NCBI RefSeq assembly: GCF_002923755.1
Contig: NZ_PGFZ01000002.1
Location: 73,704 to 137,703 of the forward strand
From: Methylovulum psychrotolerans
GTDB lineage: Bacteria; Pseudomonadota; Gammaproteobacteria; Methylococcales; Methylomonadaceae
Direction of reading: 5' to 3'
Length of the DNA: 64,000 nucleotides
A model generated the notes under the pieces. The model saw nothing but the letters and a program-made list of their open reading frames with translations. It did no database searches and was not told where the DNA came from. Positions within the stretch are counted from its first letter, which is position 1. The number at the start of each line of letters is the position of its first letter. Positions 18,630-28,600 of the stretch are shown in pieces. A program made the position numbers and the translations under genes.

Positions 18630-19466
18630 TTATTGGTCAAAACCTATCCAATCCCAGATCCGGTGTGAGAAGGTCATGTTTTTAAATTCCGGTACGGGTG
18701 GGCCGTCTGGGTAGTTTTGCTCATAAATGCGTTTGGCATCATTGGCTTGGTCTTTCTGGCCCAGTTCGGTATAAGCGTCCTGCATCACCAGTAAAGCATA
18801 AGGGACGGCAGGGGTGCGCTGGTAGTTCTCAATAACGCCGGAAGCGCGGTTGGCGGCGGCTATATAAGCTTTGCGCTTCATATAATACCGCGCAACGTGG
18901 ACTTCGTGCATCGCCATATTATTTTTCAGGGCGATCATCCGTAGCCGCGCGTCGGCCAGATAGCGGCTGCCTGGGTAGCGGCGGATCAGTTCTTCAAAAT
19001 TGCGGTAAGCTTCCCGCGCACTGCCCGGGTCGCGTTGCGAAGTGTCGGTGGGCAGAAAGCGGTCAACAAAGCCGATGTCGCGGTTATAATTGACCAAGCC
19101 TTTTAGATAATAGGCATAATCGACATGCGGATTGCGCGGATTCATTTTGATGAAGCGGTCGGCGGCAGCGATTGCGGCCTCAGGCTCACTATTTTTGAAA
19201 TACGCGTAAGCAATATCCAACTGGGTTTGGGCGGACGATTCACCAAACGGATAGCGCGATTCTAAGGCTTCATAGATTTTGATGGCTTTGTCATAAGCAC
19301 CTGAATCCATTGATTTTTGCGCTTCGGTACGGAATTTTTCCGCGTTCCAGCCATTATATTCGTTTTCTGGATTCTCTTCTGCGGCTTTATCGCCGAACAG
19401 GCTGCATCCCTGCAAAGATAGCCCTAAACAGCAGATGATAAAAATTTTTATAAAAATTAATCGCAT
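18630..19466 (-). CDS. bamD: Outer membrane assembly lipoprotein BamD
   Basis: BamD is the essential lipoprotein of the BAM complex, which folds beta-barrel proteins into the outer membrane. The 278-residue product has a signal peptide with lipobox L-Q-G-C and then tetratricopeptide repeats: SGAYDKAIKIYEALESRYPFG, NSEPEAAIAAADRFIKMNP, AREAYRNFEELIRRYPGS. FVDRFLPTDTSQRDPG is a BamD hallmark. It is divergent from rluD, a conserved arrangement. Confidence 0.95.
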   Translation of the reverse strand: MRLIFIKIFIICCLGLSLQGCSLFGDKAAEENPENEYNGWNAEKFRTEAQKSMDSGAYDKAIKIYEALESRYPFGESSAQTQLDIAYAYFKNSEPEAAIAAADRFIKMNPRNPHVDYAYYLKGLVNYNRDIGFVDRFLPTDTSQRDPGSAREAYRNFEELIRRYPGSRYLADARLRMIALKNNMAMHEVHVARYYMKRKAYIAAANRASGVIENYQRTPAVPYALLVMQDAYTELGQKDQANDAKRIYEQNYPDGPPVPEFKNMTFSHRIWDWIGFDQ

Positions 19467-19584
19467 AGTTCTAACGACACGTTGTAATATTAGGGGTTTT
19501 TCTCGCTGGATTGACGCGATAGAGTAGAGTCAGCTCAGTAATCCGTGAGTATAACTTAACAAAAGGTTATTCAGAAAATTTGTT

Positions 19585-20529
19585 ATGACAAAATTGACAG
19601 CAGAAGTCCCTTATGAATTAGCCGGGATGCGCTTAGACCAAGCGTTGGCGGAATTGTTTTCCGAGTATTCGCGCAGTAAATTGCAGATTTGGATCAAAGC
19701 CGGGCGCGTTCAGGTCAACGGTGTGGCCCTTAAGGCGAAAGATAAATTGGAAGGCGGCGAAGAGATTGCCTTAGATGCCGAGCCGGAGGTGGTGATTACC
19801 TCGGAGCCGGAAAACATCCCGTTAGACATCGTTTATGAAGACGATAGCATCCTGATCGTCAATAAGCCCGCCGGGCTGGTCGTCCATCCGGCGGTCGGCA
19901 ATTGGCGCGGCACCTTGGTCAACGCCTTGTTGCACCATGAGCCGAATTTGGAGACCTTGCCGCGGGCGGGGATTGTCCACCGCATCGATAAAGAAACCAG
20001 CGGTTTGCTGATGATCGCCAAGACCTTGCAGGCGCATAACAGCCTGACCGAGCAATTGCAGGCGCGGACCATCCACCGCGAATATCTGGCGGTCACGCGC
20101 GGGCGTATGACCGCAGGCGGCACGGTTGACGAGCCGATAGCCCGGCATCCTTCCGACCGCAAGCGTTATATTGTCAAAGAGTCGGGCAAGTTTGCCGTGA
20201 CCCACTATCGGGTGGTGCAGCGCTTTACCCGCCATACCTTAATCCAGGTCAAGCTGGAGACAGGCCGTACCCATCAAATTCGGGTGCACATGGCGCATAT
20301 CCGGTTTCCTTTGATCGGCGACCCTGTGTATGGCGGGCGTTTCCAAATGCCGCCCGATTGCAACGAACGCTTGGAGTTGGCTTTACGCGGTTTTAAGCGT
20401 CAAGCTCTACATGCGGCAAAATTGGGCTTGCAGCATCCCGTTACGGATGCGTATATGGAATGGGCGCAGCCGATGCCGGACGATATGACTGAGTTAGTCG
20501 GGGCTTTGGCGGACAATGAGCAAGAATAA
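19585..20529 (+). CDS. rluD: 23S rRNA pseudouridine synthase RluD
   Basis: RluD makes pseudouridines in helix 69 of 23S rRNA. The 314-residue product has an N-terminal S4 RNA-binding domain (MRLDQALAELFSEYSRSKLQIWIKAGRVQVNG) and the RluA-family catalytic motif HRIDKETSGLLMIAK with the catalytic Asp. LETGRTHQIRVHMAHIRFPLIGDP follows. It overlaps pgeF by 14 bases, implying translational coupling. Confidence 0.94.
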   Translation: MTKLTAEVPYELAGMRLDQALAELFSEYSRSKLQIWIKAGRVQVNGVALKAKDKLEGGEEIALDAEPEVVITSEPENIPLDIVYEDDSILIVNKPAGLVVHPAVGNWRGTLVNALLHHEPNLETLPRAGIVHRIDKETSGLLMIAKTLQAHNSLTEQLQARTIHREYLAVTRGRMTAGGTVDEPIARHPSDRKRYIVKESGKFAVTHYRVVQRFTRHTLIQVKLETGRTHQIRVHMAHIRFPLIGDPVYGGRFQMPPDCNERLELALRGFKRQALHAAKLGLQHPVTDAYMEWAQPMPDDMTELVGALADNEQE

Positions 20530-21250
20530 GTCTTGGCTAAGCCCGGATTGGCCTGCTCCTGCCCAGATACGCGCCGCTACGACCTTGCGCACTGGCGGAT
20601 TTAGTTTGCCGCCTTATGCCAGCCTTAACCCCGCCCTGCATGTCGGTGACGATGCCGGAACGGTCACGCAAAACCGCCAGCACATTAGGGCGATGCTGGC
20701 CTTACCTGCCGAGCCGGTGTGGTTGGCGCAAACCCATAGCGACCAAGTGGTTGATGCTGCGATAGTCAGTGGCGTGGTGTCTGCCGATGCCAGTTTTACT
20801 GACCAAGCGGGCGTGGTATGCGCGGTGTTGACCGCCGATTGCTTGCCTGTGTTGGTGTGTTCGGCGGACGGGCAAAAAGTCGCCGCCATCCATGCCGGAT
20901 GGCGGGGCTTGGCGGCAGGCATTATCAGCAAGACAATTGCCGCGTTACAGACGACTGATGTGCTGGTATGGTTAGGGCCGGCTATAGGGCCGGCTTGCTT
21001 TGAAGTCGGCGACGAGGTGCGGGCGGCATTTGTGGCGAAAGACCCTGCTAACGGGGCTGAATTTACCGCCCAAGGCGGCGATAAATGGTTGGCCGATATT
21101 TACGGCTTAGCACGGCGAGAATTGGCGGCTTTGGGTGTTAGCCACGTCTATGGCGGCGGTTTGTGTACCGTTACCGATGCCAGCCGCTTTTATTCTTTCC
21201 GCCGCGAGCCAGTGACCGGGCGCATGGCGAGCTTAATCTGGAGAATTTGA
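20516..21250 (+). CDS. pgeF: Purine nucleoside phosphorylase/laccase-domain protein PgeF (YfiH)
   Basis: This YfiH-family protein has 244 residues. The metal-binding Cys and His residues are in LTADCLPVLVC and AAIHAGWRGLAAGI, and LGPAIGPACFEVGDEV follows. Members act on purine nucleosides and were earlier described as polyphenol oxidases; E. coli PgeF also edits cell-wall precursors. The rluD-pgeF order is conserved in Gammaproteobacteria. Confidence 0.88.
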   Translation: MSKNKSWLSPDWPAPAQIRAATTLRTGGFSLPPYASLNPALHVGDDAGTVTQNRQHIRAMLALPAEPVWLAQTHSDQVVDAAIVSGVVSADASFTDQAGVVCAVLTADCLPVLVCSADGQKVAAIHAGWRGLAAGIISKTIAALQTTDVLVWLGPAIGPACFEVGDEVRAAFVAKDPANGAEFTAQGGDKWLADIYGLARRELAALGVSHVYGGGLCTVTDASRFYSFRREPVTGRMASLIWRI

Positions 21251-21255
21251 CAGTA

Positions 21256-22095
21256 GTGAATTTATTGTTATTGATTATTATTTTTACCGCTGTCGGCGGT
21301 TTATTAAGCGTGTTGGCGGCGGCGGTGTTCTTGCTGTTGCCGGATAGGCACAGGGCGGCGGTGTTGCCGCACGGCATCAGTTTTGCCATTGGCGCGTTAT
21401 TGACGGTCGCCTTTTATGGCCTGATCCCCGAAGCGTTTGCTAAAGTGGGCGCTGAGCAGTTCCAAACCTTGTCGGCGACGATTTTGGCGGGTATTTTAGG
21501 CTTTTTTGTCCTGGAAAAGTTATTGATTTGGCGGCATTGCCATTCGGGCAGCTGTGAGGCGCACGGTGACGAAGAGGCACACCACGCACATGAAGCGCAT
21601 GACCATAGCCACAATCATGGGCATGGCGCAAAATCGGCAGGGGCGCTGATTATTTTGGGTGACAGCATCCATAATTTTGTTGACGGTATTTTAATCGCCG
21701 CCGCTTTTTTGACTGACGTGCAGTTGGGCATCGTCTCCAGCCTGGCGGTTGCCGCCCATGAAATCCCCCAAGAAGTCGGTGATTTTGCCATTTTATTGGA
21801 AAGCGGCTATTCCAAAAGCAAAGCCCTTTTTTATAATATCCTGGCGAGTTTATCGACCGTTTTCGGCGGTGTCTTGGCGTATTACAGCCTAGAAGACCTG
21901 CATGACAGCTTGCCGTATTTTCTTGCCCTGGCGGCCTCCAGCTTCATTTATATCGCCGTGGCGGATTTAATCCCGTCATTGCATAAAAAAACCGACATGA
22001 AGGCTTCTTTAGAGCAGATTGCTTTGATTGCTGCCGGGGTGTTGGTGATTGGCTATTTACACAGCGTCGTCCATCATTTTGAGGCGGCGGGCTAG
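21256..22095 (+). CDS. ZIP family metal transporter
   Basis: This inner-membrane divalent-metal transporter of about 279 residues has eight predicted membrane segments. The two metal-site helices read DSIHNFVDGILIAA and AVAAHEIPQEVGDFAILL. Between segments III and IV lies a histidine-rich cytoplasmic loop (CHSGSCEAHGDEEAHHAH, then HDHSHNHGHGAK), typical of zinc handling. The best start is the GTG at 21256, which follows TGGAGA and overlaps nothing but the end of pgeF's ribosome-binding region. The specific metal is not determined. Confidence 0.85.
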   Translation: MNLLLLIIIFTAVGGLLSVLAAAVFLLLPDRHRAAVLPHGISFAIGALLTVAFYGLIPEAFAKVGAEQFQTLSATILAGILGFFVLEKLLIWRHCHSGSCEAHGDEEAHHAHEAHDHSHNHGHGAKSAGALIILGDSIHNFVDGILIAAAFLTDVQLGIVSSLAVAAHEIPQEVGDFAILLESGYSKSKALFYNILASLSTVFGGVLAYYSLEDLHDSLPYFLALAASSFIYIAVADLIPSLHKKTDMKASLEQIALIAAGVLVIGYLHSVVHHFEAAG

Positions 22096-22118
22096 AGGCC
22101 ATTAGCGATGGTTTGCCT

Positions 22119-22147
22119 GGGAGCGCGGTCAAGATGCCCGCGCTCCC
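22119..22147. repeat. Inverted repeat between convergent genes, possible terminator
   Basis: GGGAGCGCGG, a nine-base loop, CCGCGCTCCC, between the ends of the ZIP and pgm genes. The loop side (AAGATGCCCGCGCTCC) is shared with the palindrome at 36073. There is no strong T-run, so a termination role is uncertain. Confidence 0.6.
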
Positions 22148-22163
22148 GAAAAACCGTTGCGGT

Positions 22164-23816
<1,653 letters not shown>

Positions 23817-23866
23817 TTAATCGGATGCCGAAGGGCGTTTATTGTTTTTGTGAGTTTAGAAGCTAT

Positions 23867-24409
23867 ATGTTACGAATATTTTCATTAGTCTGTTGCAGTT
23901 TTTTTTCTGTGGTCGTTTCGGCAAACGATGATGTATGGTTGTTGGTCGATACTAAAGCGCGTAAAATCGAAGTCAAAAAAGGGGAGCATACCATTGAAAC
24001 CATTGATAAGATTGCCATAGGCCGGGGCGGGGCGGGAACGAAAGCTTATCGTGGCGATAATATCACCCCCCACGGCAGTTACAAAATTGGTTGGGTTGGC
24101 GAAAAATCTTCATTTCGGCGCTTTTTTGGTTTAACCTATCCCTCTGTTGACGATGCCCAAAAAGCCTTTCAGCGCCATGTCATAGACGAGCCTACCTATT
24201 ATAGAATTGTGTCCGCGCACATGAACAACGAAATACCCCCACAGAATACGCCATTAGGCGGCCAAATCGGCATTCATGGCTTGGGTAGCGCGGATGAAAG
24301 AGTCCATACGCTTTTTGATTGGACACACGGCTGTATCGCACTGACTAACGGCCAAATTGACCATTTAAGCCAGCTTGTCGATACAGGAACAGTGGTAAAG
24401 ATAAAATAA
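23867..24409 (+). CDS. L,D-transpeptidase (YkuD domain), secreted
   Basis: This periplasmic enzyme of 180 residues starts at the ATG at 23867, which opens a signal peptide (MLRIFSLVCCSFFSVVVSA). The YkuD domain covers nearly all the mature protein, with the catalytic motif IGIHGLG, then DWTHGCIALTN containing the catalytic Cys. Such enzymes cross-link peptidoglycan or attach lipoproteins to it. It lies just upstream of an Lpp-like lipoprotein gene on the same strand, which supports a tethering role. Confidence 0.85.
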   Translation: MLRIFSLVCCSFFSVVVSANDDVWLLVDTKARKIEVKKGEHTIETIDKIAIGRGGAGTKAYRGDNITPHGSYKIGWVGEKSSFRRFFGLTYPSVDDAQKAFQRHVIDEPTYYRIVSAHMNNEIPPQNTPLGGQIGIHGLGSADERVHTLFDWTHGCIALTNGQIDHLSQLVDTGTVVKIK

Positions 24410-24492
24410 AGCTGGAAAATGCAGTAATCGGTGATAAAATTACACTCAGGTGTAAGATTTTTTTGTAATAACTTTATATTTAGGAAAATGAT

Positions 24493-24771
24493 ATGAAAAG
24501 AGTAGTGAAATTATCAATGGTCGCATTGGCTGTTAGCATGGTTGTCGGTTGCGCAAGCAGTTCAGACATCGACGGTCTGCAATCACAAATCGACAGCTTG
24601 AAAACATCTGTTGCCCAAGCTTCTTCTGACGCTTCTAGCGCAATGTCTGCTGCTAACGACGCTTCTTCAAGAGCTGCTGCCGCTGAATCTGCCGCTAACC
24701 GTGCCGCTCAATACGCACAAGAAACTAGCAGCAAATTGGACAGCATGTTCAAAAAAACGATGATGAAATAA
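24493..24771 (+). CDS. Lpp/OprI-like outer-membrane lipoprotein
   Basis: The 92-residue product has lipobox V-V-G-C (Cys20). A long alanine-rich helix with heptad character follows (SSAMSAANDASSRAAAAESAANRAAQYAQ), like the trimeric Lpp/OprI proteins. The last residue is lysine (KKTMMK), the position used for covalent attachment to peptidoglycan in Lpp. It is followed by a strong terminator and is probably highly expressed. The upstream L,D-transpeptidase is a candidate attachment enzyme. Confidence 0.85.
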   Translation: MKRVVKLSMVALAVSMVVGCASSSDIDGLQSQIDSLKTSVAQASSDASSAMSAANDASSRAAAAESAANRAAQYAQETSSKLDSMFKKTMMK

Positions 24772-24792
24772 GCCATCGGTTTATGGCTTCAT

Positions 24793-24828
24793 AAAAAAGC
24801 CCGATGGTTTTGCCATCGGGCTTTTTTT
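24793..24828. terminator. Terminator after the Lpp-like gene
   Basis: GCCCGATGG, loop TTTTG, CCATCGGGC, with an A-run before and a run of seven T after. It serves the lipoprotein gene and possibly the convergent rdgC. Confidence 0.92.
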
Positions 24829-24839
24829 ATGCCGGGTGC

Positions 24840-25748
24840 TTAACCGGCTTGTTCACCGCCGAACAATTCCACCAAACGTGGCAGAAACTGTCCCAACTCC
24901 AGTGACATAATCGCAAAATCGGCATCAAAGCGTTCCGCCTCGTTATCGGCTTGCACATCCGCCGCTTGGTCTTGGACTAAGTCCAAAAAGCGCAGGCGTT
25001 TGATGGCCAGATGTTCATCGACAATAAACGCCAGCCGATCCGCCCAATTGACCGCCAGCTTAATCACTTGCTTGCCGGTATCCAAATGGTTTTTAATTTC
25101 CGGCAAAGCCAGGTCATGGCGCTTACAGCGGATAATGCCGCCCGCCTCTTCGGGCGAACGCAATTCGCATTCGTCTTCAACCGTCAGGTCATCAGGCGTT
25201 TGTTGGCTGCTTAACCATTCCGTCAGTACGGCTGTCGGTTTGTTGACGGTATTCAGTGGCACGGCAGGCAGAGAGCCTAAGCATTTGCGCAATAGGCTAA
25301 GCAGGTCTTCCGCCGCCTTAGCCGAAGCTGCATCGACAATCACCCAGCCGCCTTGCGGGTCGATATAAGCATAGGTTTTGCGCGAAAAGGTGAAGGCTTT
25401 GGGCAACAGCTCAAAAATCAGCTCATCCTTAATCGTTGTGCGGTCTTTTTTGCTCAATTTCCGGCCTTGTTTGTCTTCGGCATCGGAAATTTTTTCTTGG
25501 AGCAGTTCGTTAACCACCGAGGCAGGCAAGACCCGCTCTTCTTTTTTGCCGCACAGCATCATAAAGCCATTGCTGCTATGGACTAACTGCTGCCCGCTTT
25601 TGCCGAGCGGCGCCGTCCAGCCAAACGCAAACTCTTCATGCGGCCCGCAAGGACGGAACGCTAAAGCCTCCAGCTTCTGCTCCAGCTCTTCGGATGATAA
25701 GGTAAAGGCTTCTGTAAGACGAAAAATGCTAAGATTTTTAAACCACAT
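24840..25748 (-). CDS. rdgC: Recombination-associated protein RdgC
   Basis: RdgC is a ring-shaped DNA-binding protein that restrains RecA. The 302-residue product is the usual length. MWFKNLSIFRL, LSSEELEQKLEALAFRPCGP, FGWTAPLG and the C-terminal FDADFAIMSLELGQFLP all match the family. It is monocistronic, facing the Lpp-like gene. Confidence 0.95.
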   Translation of the reverse strand: MWFKNLSIFRLTEAFTLSSEELEQKLEALAFRPCGPHEEFAFGWTAPLGKSGQQLVHSSNGFMMLCGKKEERVLPASVVNELLQEKISDAEDKQGRKLSKKDRTTIKDELIFELLPKAFTFSRKTYAYIDPQGGWVIVDAASAKAAEDLLSLLRKCLGSLPAVPLNTVNKPTAVLTEWLSSQQTPDDLTVEDECELRSPEEAGGIIRCKRHDLALPEIKNHLDTGKQVIKLAVNWADRLAFIVDEHLAIKRLRFLDLVQDQAADVQADNEAERFDADFAIMSLELGQFLPRLVELFGGEQAG

Positions 25749-25824
25749 GGCGAGATGAATTTCCTGTAAAAATAATGACCGTGTATTATCGCAAATTTAA
25801 CCGCGCGTACCGGAAAATTTTATA

Positions 25825-25927
25825 GTGGAGTGCAAAGGTCTTCAGACTTTGCCACGATGGCTCAAGGCCATAGGGGCCACAGCCTAAAAATGCTTATCGT
25901 GCAATGGCTGAAGACCATTGCACTCCG
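25825..25927. repeat. Dispersed palindromes, GTGCAATGG family (composite)
   Basis: Two hairpins lie side by side: GTGGAGTGCAAAGGTC...GACTTTGCCAC at 25825-25855, and GTGCAATGG, loop CTGAAGA, CCATTGCAC at 25899-25923. GGAGTGC and GCACTCCG mark the outer edges, as in the copy at 28016. Confidence 0.8.
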
Positions 25928-25953
25928 ATTTAACGGGCTTTTAATTTATCCGT

Positions 25954-26481
25954 ATGACTAAACACACCGCTTTCCCCCCCATCGCCGACCCGTACGCGAC
26001 TGTATTGGTTTTAGGTTCCATGCCCGGTGCAGCTTCCTTACAGGCGCAGCAATATTACGCCCATCCCAGAAACGCTTTTTGGCCGATTATGGCGGCATTA
26101 TTCGGCGAATTGCCGCCAGACTATGCGCAGCGGCAAACGTTGCTAAAAAACCAGAAAATGGCGGTTTGGGACGTATTGCGCAAGGCGGCGCGTAAGGGCA
26201 GTTTGGATGCGAATATCGACCCTAACAGTATTGAGGTTAACGATTTTTTAGGCTTTTACCGCCAACATCCCTCTATTGTCCGGGTGTTTTTTAATGGCGG
26301 TATGGCTGAAAAAATTTATCGGCAACGGGTTTTGCCGATGTTAGGGGAGGATTTTTGCCATTTGCACTATCAGCGCCTGCCCTCCACCAGCCCTGCTTAC
26401 GCCACTTTGGCGGTAGCGGAAAAAATCGCCGCTTGGCAAGCGATTAAACCGATGGCAATGGCTGAGACTGTGATAAAGTAG
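25954..26481 (+). CDS. DNA-deoxyinosine (hypoxanthine) glycosylase, UDG superfamily
   Basis: The 175-residue repair enzyme matches the hypoxanthine-DNA glycosylase branch of the uracil-DNA glycosylase superfamily. The signature LGSMPGAASLQAQQYYAH runs straight into PRNAFWP at residues 21-45, and the C-terminal catalytic region reads LPSTSPAYA. It should remove deaminated adenine from DNA. It is followed closely by darP, though no functional link is known. Confidence 0.85.
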   Translation: MTKHTAFPPIADPYATVLVLGSMPGAASLQAQQYYAHPRNAFWPIMAALFGELPPDYAQRQTLLKNQKMAVWDVLRKAARKGSLDANIDPNSIEVNDFLGFYRQHPSIVRVFFNGGMAEKIYRQRVLPMLGEDFCHLHYQRLPSTSPAYATLAVAEKIAAWQAIKPMAMAETVIK

Positions 26482-26530
26482 GGTGTTTTACCGTCGGTTC
26501 TGCCGGCACACGGGTGGTTATTGATTGGCT

Positions 26531-27154
26531 ATGAACGAAGAAAACGAAGACGATTATGAATACGAATATGACGAAAACGGCGAGATTGTCTACTACGCCA
26601 TCCGTCCTAACAAAACGCAGTTAAAAAAAGAAATTTCGGCGCTGTTTGAATTGGGCGAAAAAATGTCCGCGCTTTCGCCTGCGCAACTGGCGAGCTTGGA
26701 GTTGCCTGACAATATCCATAAATCCATAGCGCAAGTGTCGGGGATGCCGCTGAAAGGGGCACGCAAACGTCTGCTGAAATATATCGCGGGGCAATTTTAC
26801 AAAATCGATGTGCAGGAATTTACCGATAAATTGGCGCGTCTGGAAAACAAAAGTGCCCATGCGACCAGGGAGCATCATATTGTTGAACGCTGGCGGGAAC
26901 GCTTGCTGACCGAGGGTAATGAGGCCTTAAGCGAATTGCTGGACGACTATCCCCATGCCGACCGCCAACAGGTAAGGCAACTGATCCGCAACGCCCAAAA
27001 AGAAACCGAGTTGGGCAAACCGCCCAAAACCTCGCGCCTGCTGTACCGCTACCTAAAAAGCCTGTTCGCGTTTGATGGCGATGCCGACGATGCTTTGGAT
27101 AGGCCAGACCCGTCTTATGAGGAAGACGATGTGGATGAAGAAGAAGACGGGTAA
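26531..27154 (+). CDS. darP: Ribosome-associated protein DarP (YjgA)
   Basis: This 207-residue DUF615 protein takes part in maturation of the 50S ribosomal subunit in E. coli. The acidic N-terminus (MNEENEDDYEYEYDENGEI) leads into the family core: RPNKTQLKKEISALFELGE, LPDNIHKSI, GARKRLLKYIAGQ. The C-terminus reads RQLIRNAQKE, then SRLLYRYLKSLF. The start is the ATG at 26531, two codons inside a TTG-initiated longer frame. Confidence 0.9.
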   Translation: MNEENEDDYEYEYDENGEIVYYAIRPNKTQLKKEISALFELGEKMSALSPAQLASLELPDNIHKSIAQVSGMPLKGARKRLLKYIAGQFYKIDVQEFTDKLARLENKSAHATREHHIVERWRERLLTEGNEALSELLDDYPHADRQQVRQLIRNAQKETELGKPPKTSRLLYRYLKSLFAFDGDADDALDRPDPSYEEDDVDEEEDG

Positions 27155-27164
27155 AACCTGCCTG

Positions 27165-27821
27165 CTAAAAAGGAATTTTAAGGATCATTGTTCTTTCATG
27201 GATTTCAATATGACCTTTTTGGCTTAAATCTTTCAGCACTTTATTAATCATTTCGCGTGATGCGCCGACCATACTGGCAAGCTCTTGCTGGGTGGGGCGG
27301 CGTTGGATGAAAAAATTGCCGTGTTCATCCCTGACGGCCAATTTATACAAAACTTGCACTGTGCGTTCATGGACATTCGATAATGCCAGATGTTTGACTT
27401 TTTGGGTGAGCTGGCGGACTTTTTCCGATAAGTCGGCTAAGAGGTTTAGCGTCACATCCGGGTGTTCGGTCAGCCAGAGGGTAAAGTCGACTTTAGAGAT
27501 GACCCCACAGACCGTTTTTTCTAAGGTGATGACCGACGCAGAGCGCGGCTCATTTGCCAGCAGAGCCAGCTCGCCAAAATATGACCCGGTTTCTTGGGTC
27601 ACTAAAGTCACTTCCCGCCCGCCGTTGTCACTGGTAAAAATCTTTACCTTACCCGAAATGATGATATACAGCGAGTCTGTTTCATCTTTTTCGGTAATGA
27701 TGATGGTTTGCTTAGGGAATGTGCAACACTTCGCCTTTAACGCCAGTGACTCAATGGCTTCATTAGGTAACAAGGAGAGAAACGCGACTTTTTTTAAGCC
27801 TAATAAAGCATCTTGCTGCAT
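27165..27821 (-). CDS. Crp/Fnr family transcription regulator
   Basis: The 218-residue product has an N-terminal cyclic-nucleotide-binding domain with the phosphate-binding cassette FGELALLANEPRSASV. The Glu, Arg and Ser that contact cAMP in E. coli CRP are present. A C-terminal winged helix follows (PTQQELASMVGASREMINKVLKDL). No cysteine cluster of the Fnr type is seen, so cAMP or another cyclic nucleotide is the likely signal. A CHASE2 nucleotide cyclase gene lies 5 kb away, a possible source; that is inference. Confidence 0.88.
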   Translation of the reverse strand: MQQDALLGLKKVAFLSLLPNEAIESLALKAKCCTFPKQTIIITEKDETDSLYIIISGKVKIFTSDNGGREVTLVTQETGSYFGELALLANEPRSASVITLEKTVCGVISKVDFTLWLTEHPDVTLNLLADLSEKVRQLTQKVKHLALSNVHERTVQVLYKLAVRDEHGNFFIQRRPTQQELASMVGASREMINKVLKDLSQKGHIEIHERTMILKIPF

Positions 27822-28015
27822 GGTAAATATTCCTGATTTGATATATGGTGGCGATTATAGACGCACGAACGCCAAAAAGAAAATGAAACGTTAACAGTGC
27901 AAAGGGCGATGATAACAGAAAAACACTTGCTTAGAGAAGCTTGTTAAGTTGAATTGCTAAAGTGCGGATAACAGGCTATTAGATGGGGAAATTAAAGTGC
28001 TTTAGCAACGTTCAA

Positions 28016-28108
28016 CGGAGTGCAATGGTCTTTAGATATTGTCCGACGGGTCAAGCTAAGGGCGGGAGGTTAAAGCCCTCGTACAAAGGCTAAAGGCCTT
28101 TGCACTCC
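28016..28108. repeat. Dispersed palindromes, GTGCAATGG family (composite)
   Basis: The left edge is CGGAGTGCAATGG at 28016-28028. The right part is GTACAAAGGC, loop TAAA, GGCCTTTGCAC, then TCC (28081-28108). The middle (GGGCGGGAGGTTAAAGCCC) differs from the 25825 copy. The rest of the 331-base interval between 27822 and 28152 holds no gene that I can support. Confidence 0.78.
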
Positions 28109-28152
28109 ATCGGATAGGCTTTTTAATAATCGGGTAACCGTGGGTTGAGCGG

Positions 28153-28476
28153 TTACCAGCAGTAGATGTTGCCGTTTATTAAAACGCAGGTTAATAGTTT
28201 TACGTTGGCGGATGTGCTGCCAAGTTTGGCCGCTGCGGCGTTGTCTGATAAGGCGATTGCCGATGCGGGTAAGGCGTTGGTGGTGAAGGTGCTGATGCTG
28301 GGGATTGGGTTTTGCGGGTCGGCTAGAGATTCGGTGTCGTTATCGGCTTGGGAGGGGGAGACTAACAGGGTCGGTTCGCCTTTGCTGTTGAAGGTAAGGA
28401 CGTAGGCGATGTCTGTGCTTTGCGCATCCTTAGCCAGTTTGGCAACGGTGCTTTTGCTTAAGACGCGGTGGTTCAT
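28153..28476 (-). CDS. Small protein with C-terminal YCW motif (copy 2)
   Basis: This product of about 107 residues starts at the ATG at 28476 (MNHRVLSKSTVAKLAKDAQ); a longer frame opens at 28512. No known family is recognised. The C-terminus TCVLINGNIYCW ends at the stop and aligns with TCIVLNGVMYCW in the gene at 28941, while the rest is only loosely similar. The middle is rich in Ser, Ala and Pro. There is no signal peptide from this start. The conserved tail with two Cys, preceded by a variable body, recalls peptide precursors, but no maturation enzyme is seen nearby. A short frame (28430-28600) overlaps its 5' end in another phase. Confidence 0.5.
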   Translation of the reverse strand: MNHRVLSKSTVAKLAKDAQSTDIAYVLTFNSKGEPTLLVSPSQADNDTESLADPQNPIPSISTFTTNALPASAIALSDNAAAAKLGSTSANVKLLTCVLINGNIYCW

Positions 28477-28600
28477 AGTTGGGGGTTGCAAAAATCCCTG
28501 CGGTGCTGGCATTATACGCGCCTAATAGGGAGAAGGTTGTGCCGATGAAGGTTTTTTTTACGGCTGTGCTTACATGACGGTATTCAGGGTAGGTGGTCAT
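28430..28600 (-). CDS. Short ORF overlapping the copy-2 YCW gene
   Basis: This 56-codon frame begins MTTYPEYRHVSTAVKKTF. It has a good ribosome-binding site (GGAG, 8 bases before the ATG) and a hydrophobic stretch (IGTTFSLLGAYNASTAGIF). It overlaps the start of the YCW copy-2 frame in a different phase. A single +1 shift at a run of five C in the overlap would join GIFATP to MNHRVLSK, giving one protein with a hydrophobic head. It could be a translated upstream frame, the 5' part of a frameshifted gene, or a sequencing indel. Confidence 0.4.
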   Translation of the reverse strand: MTTYPEYRHVSTAVKKTFIGTTFSLLGAYNASTAGIFATPNYEPPRLKQKHRCQTG

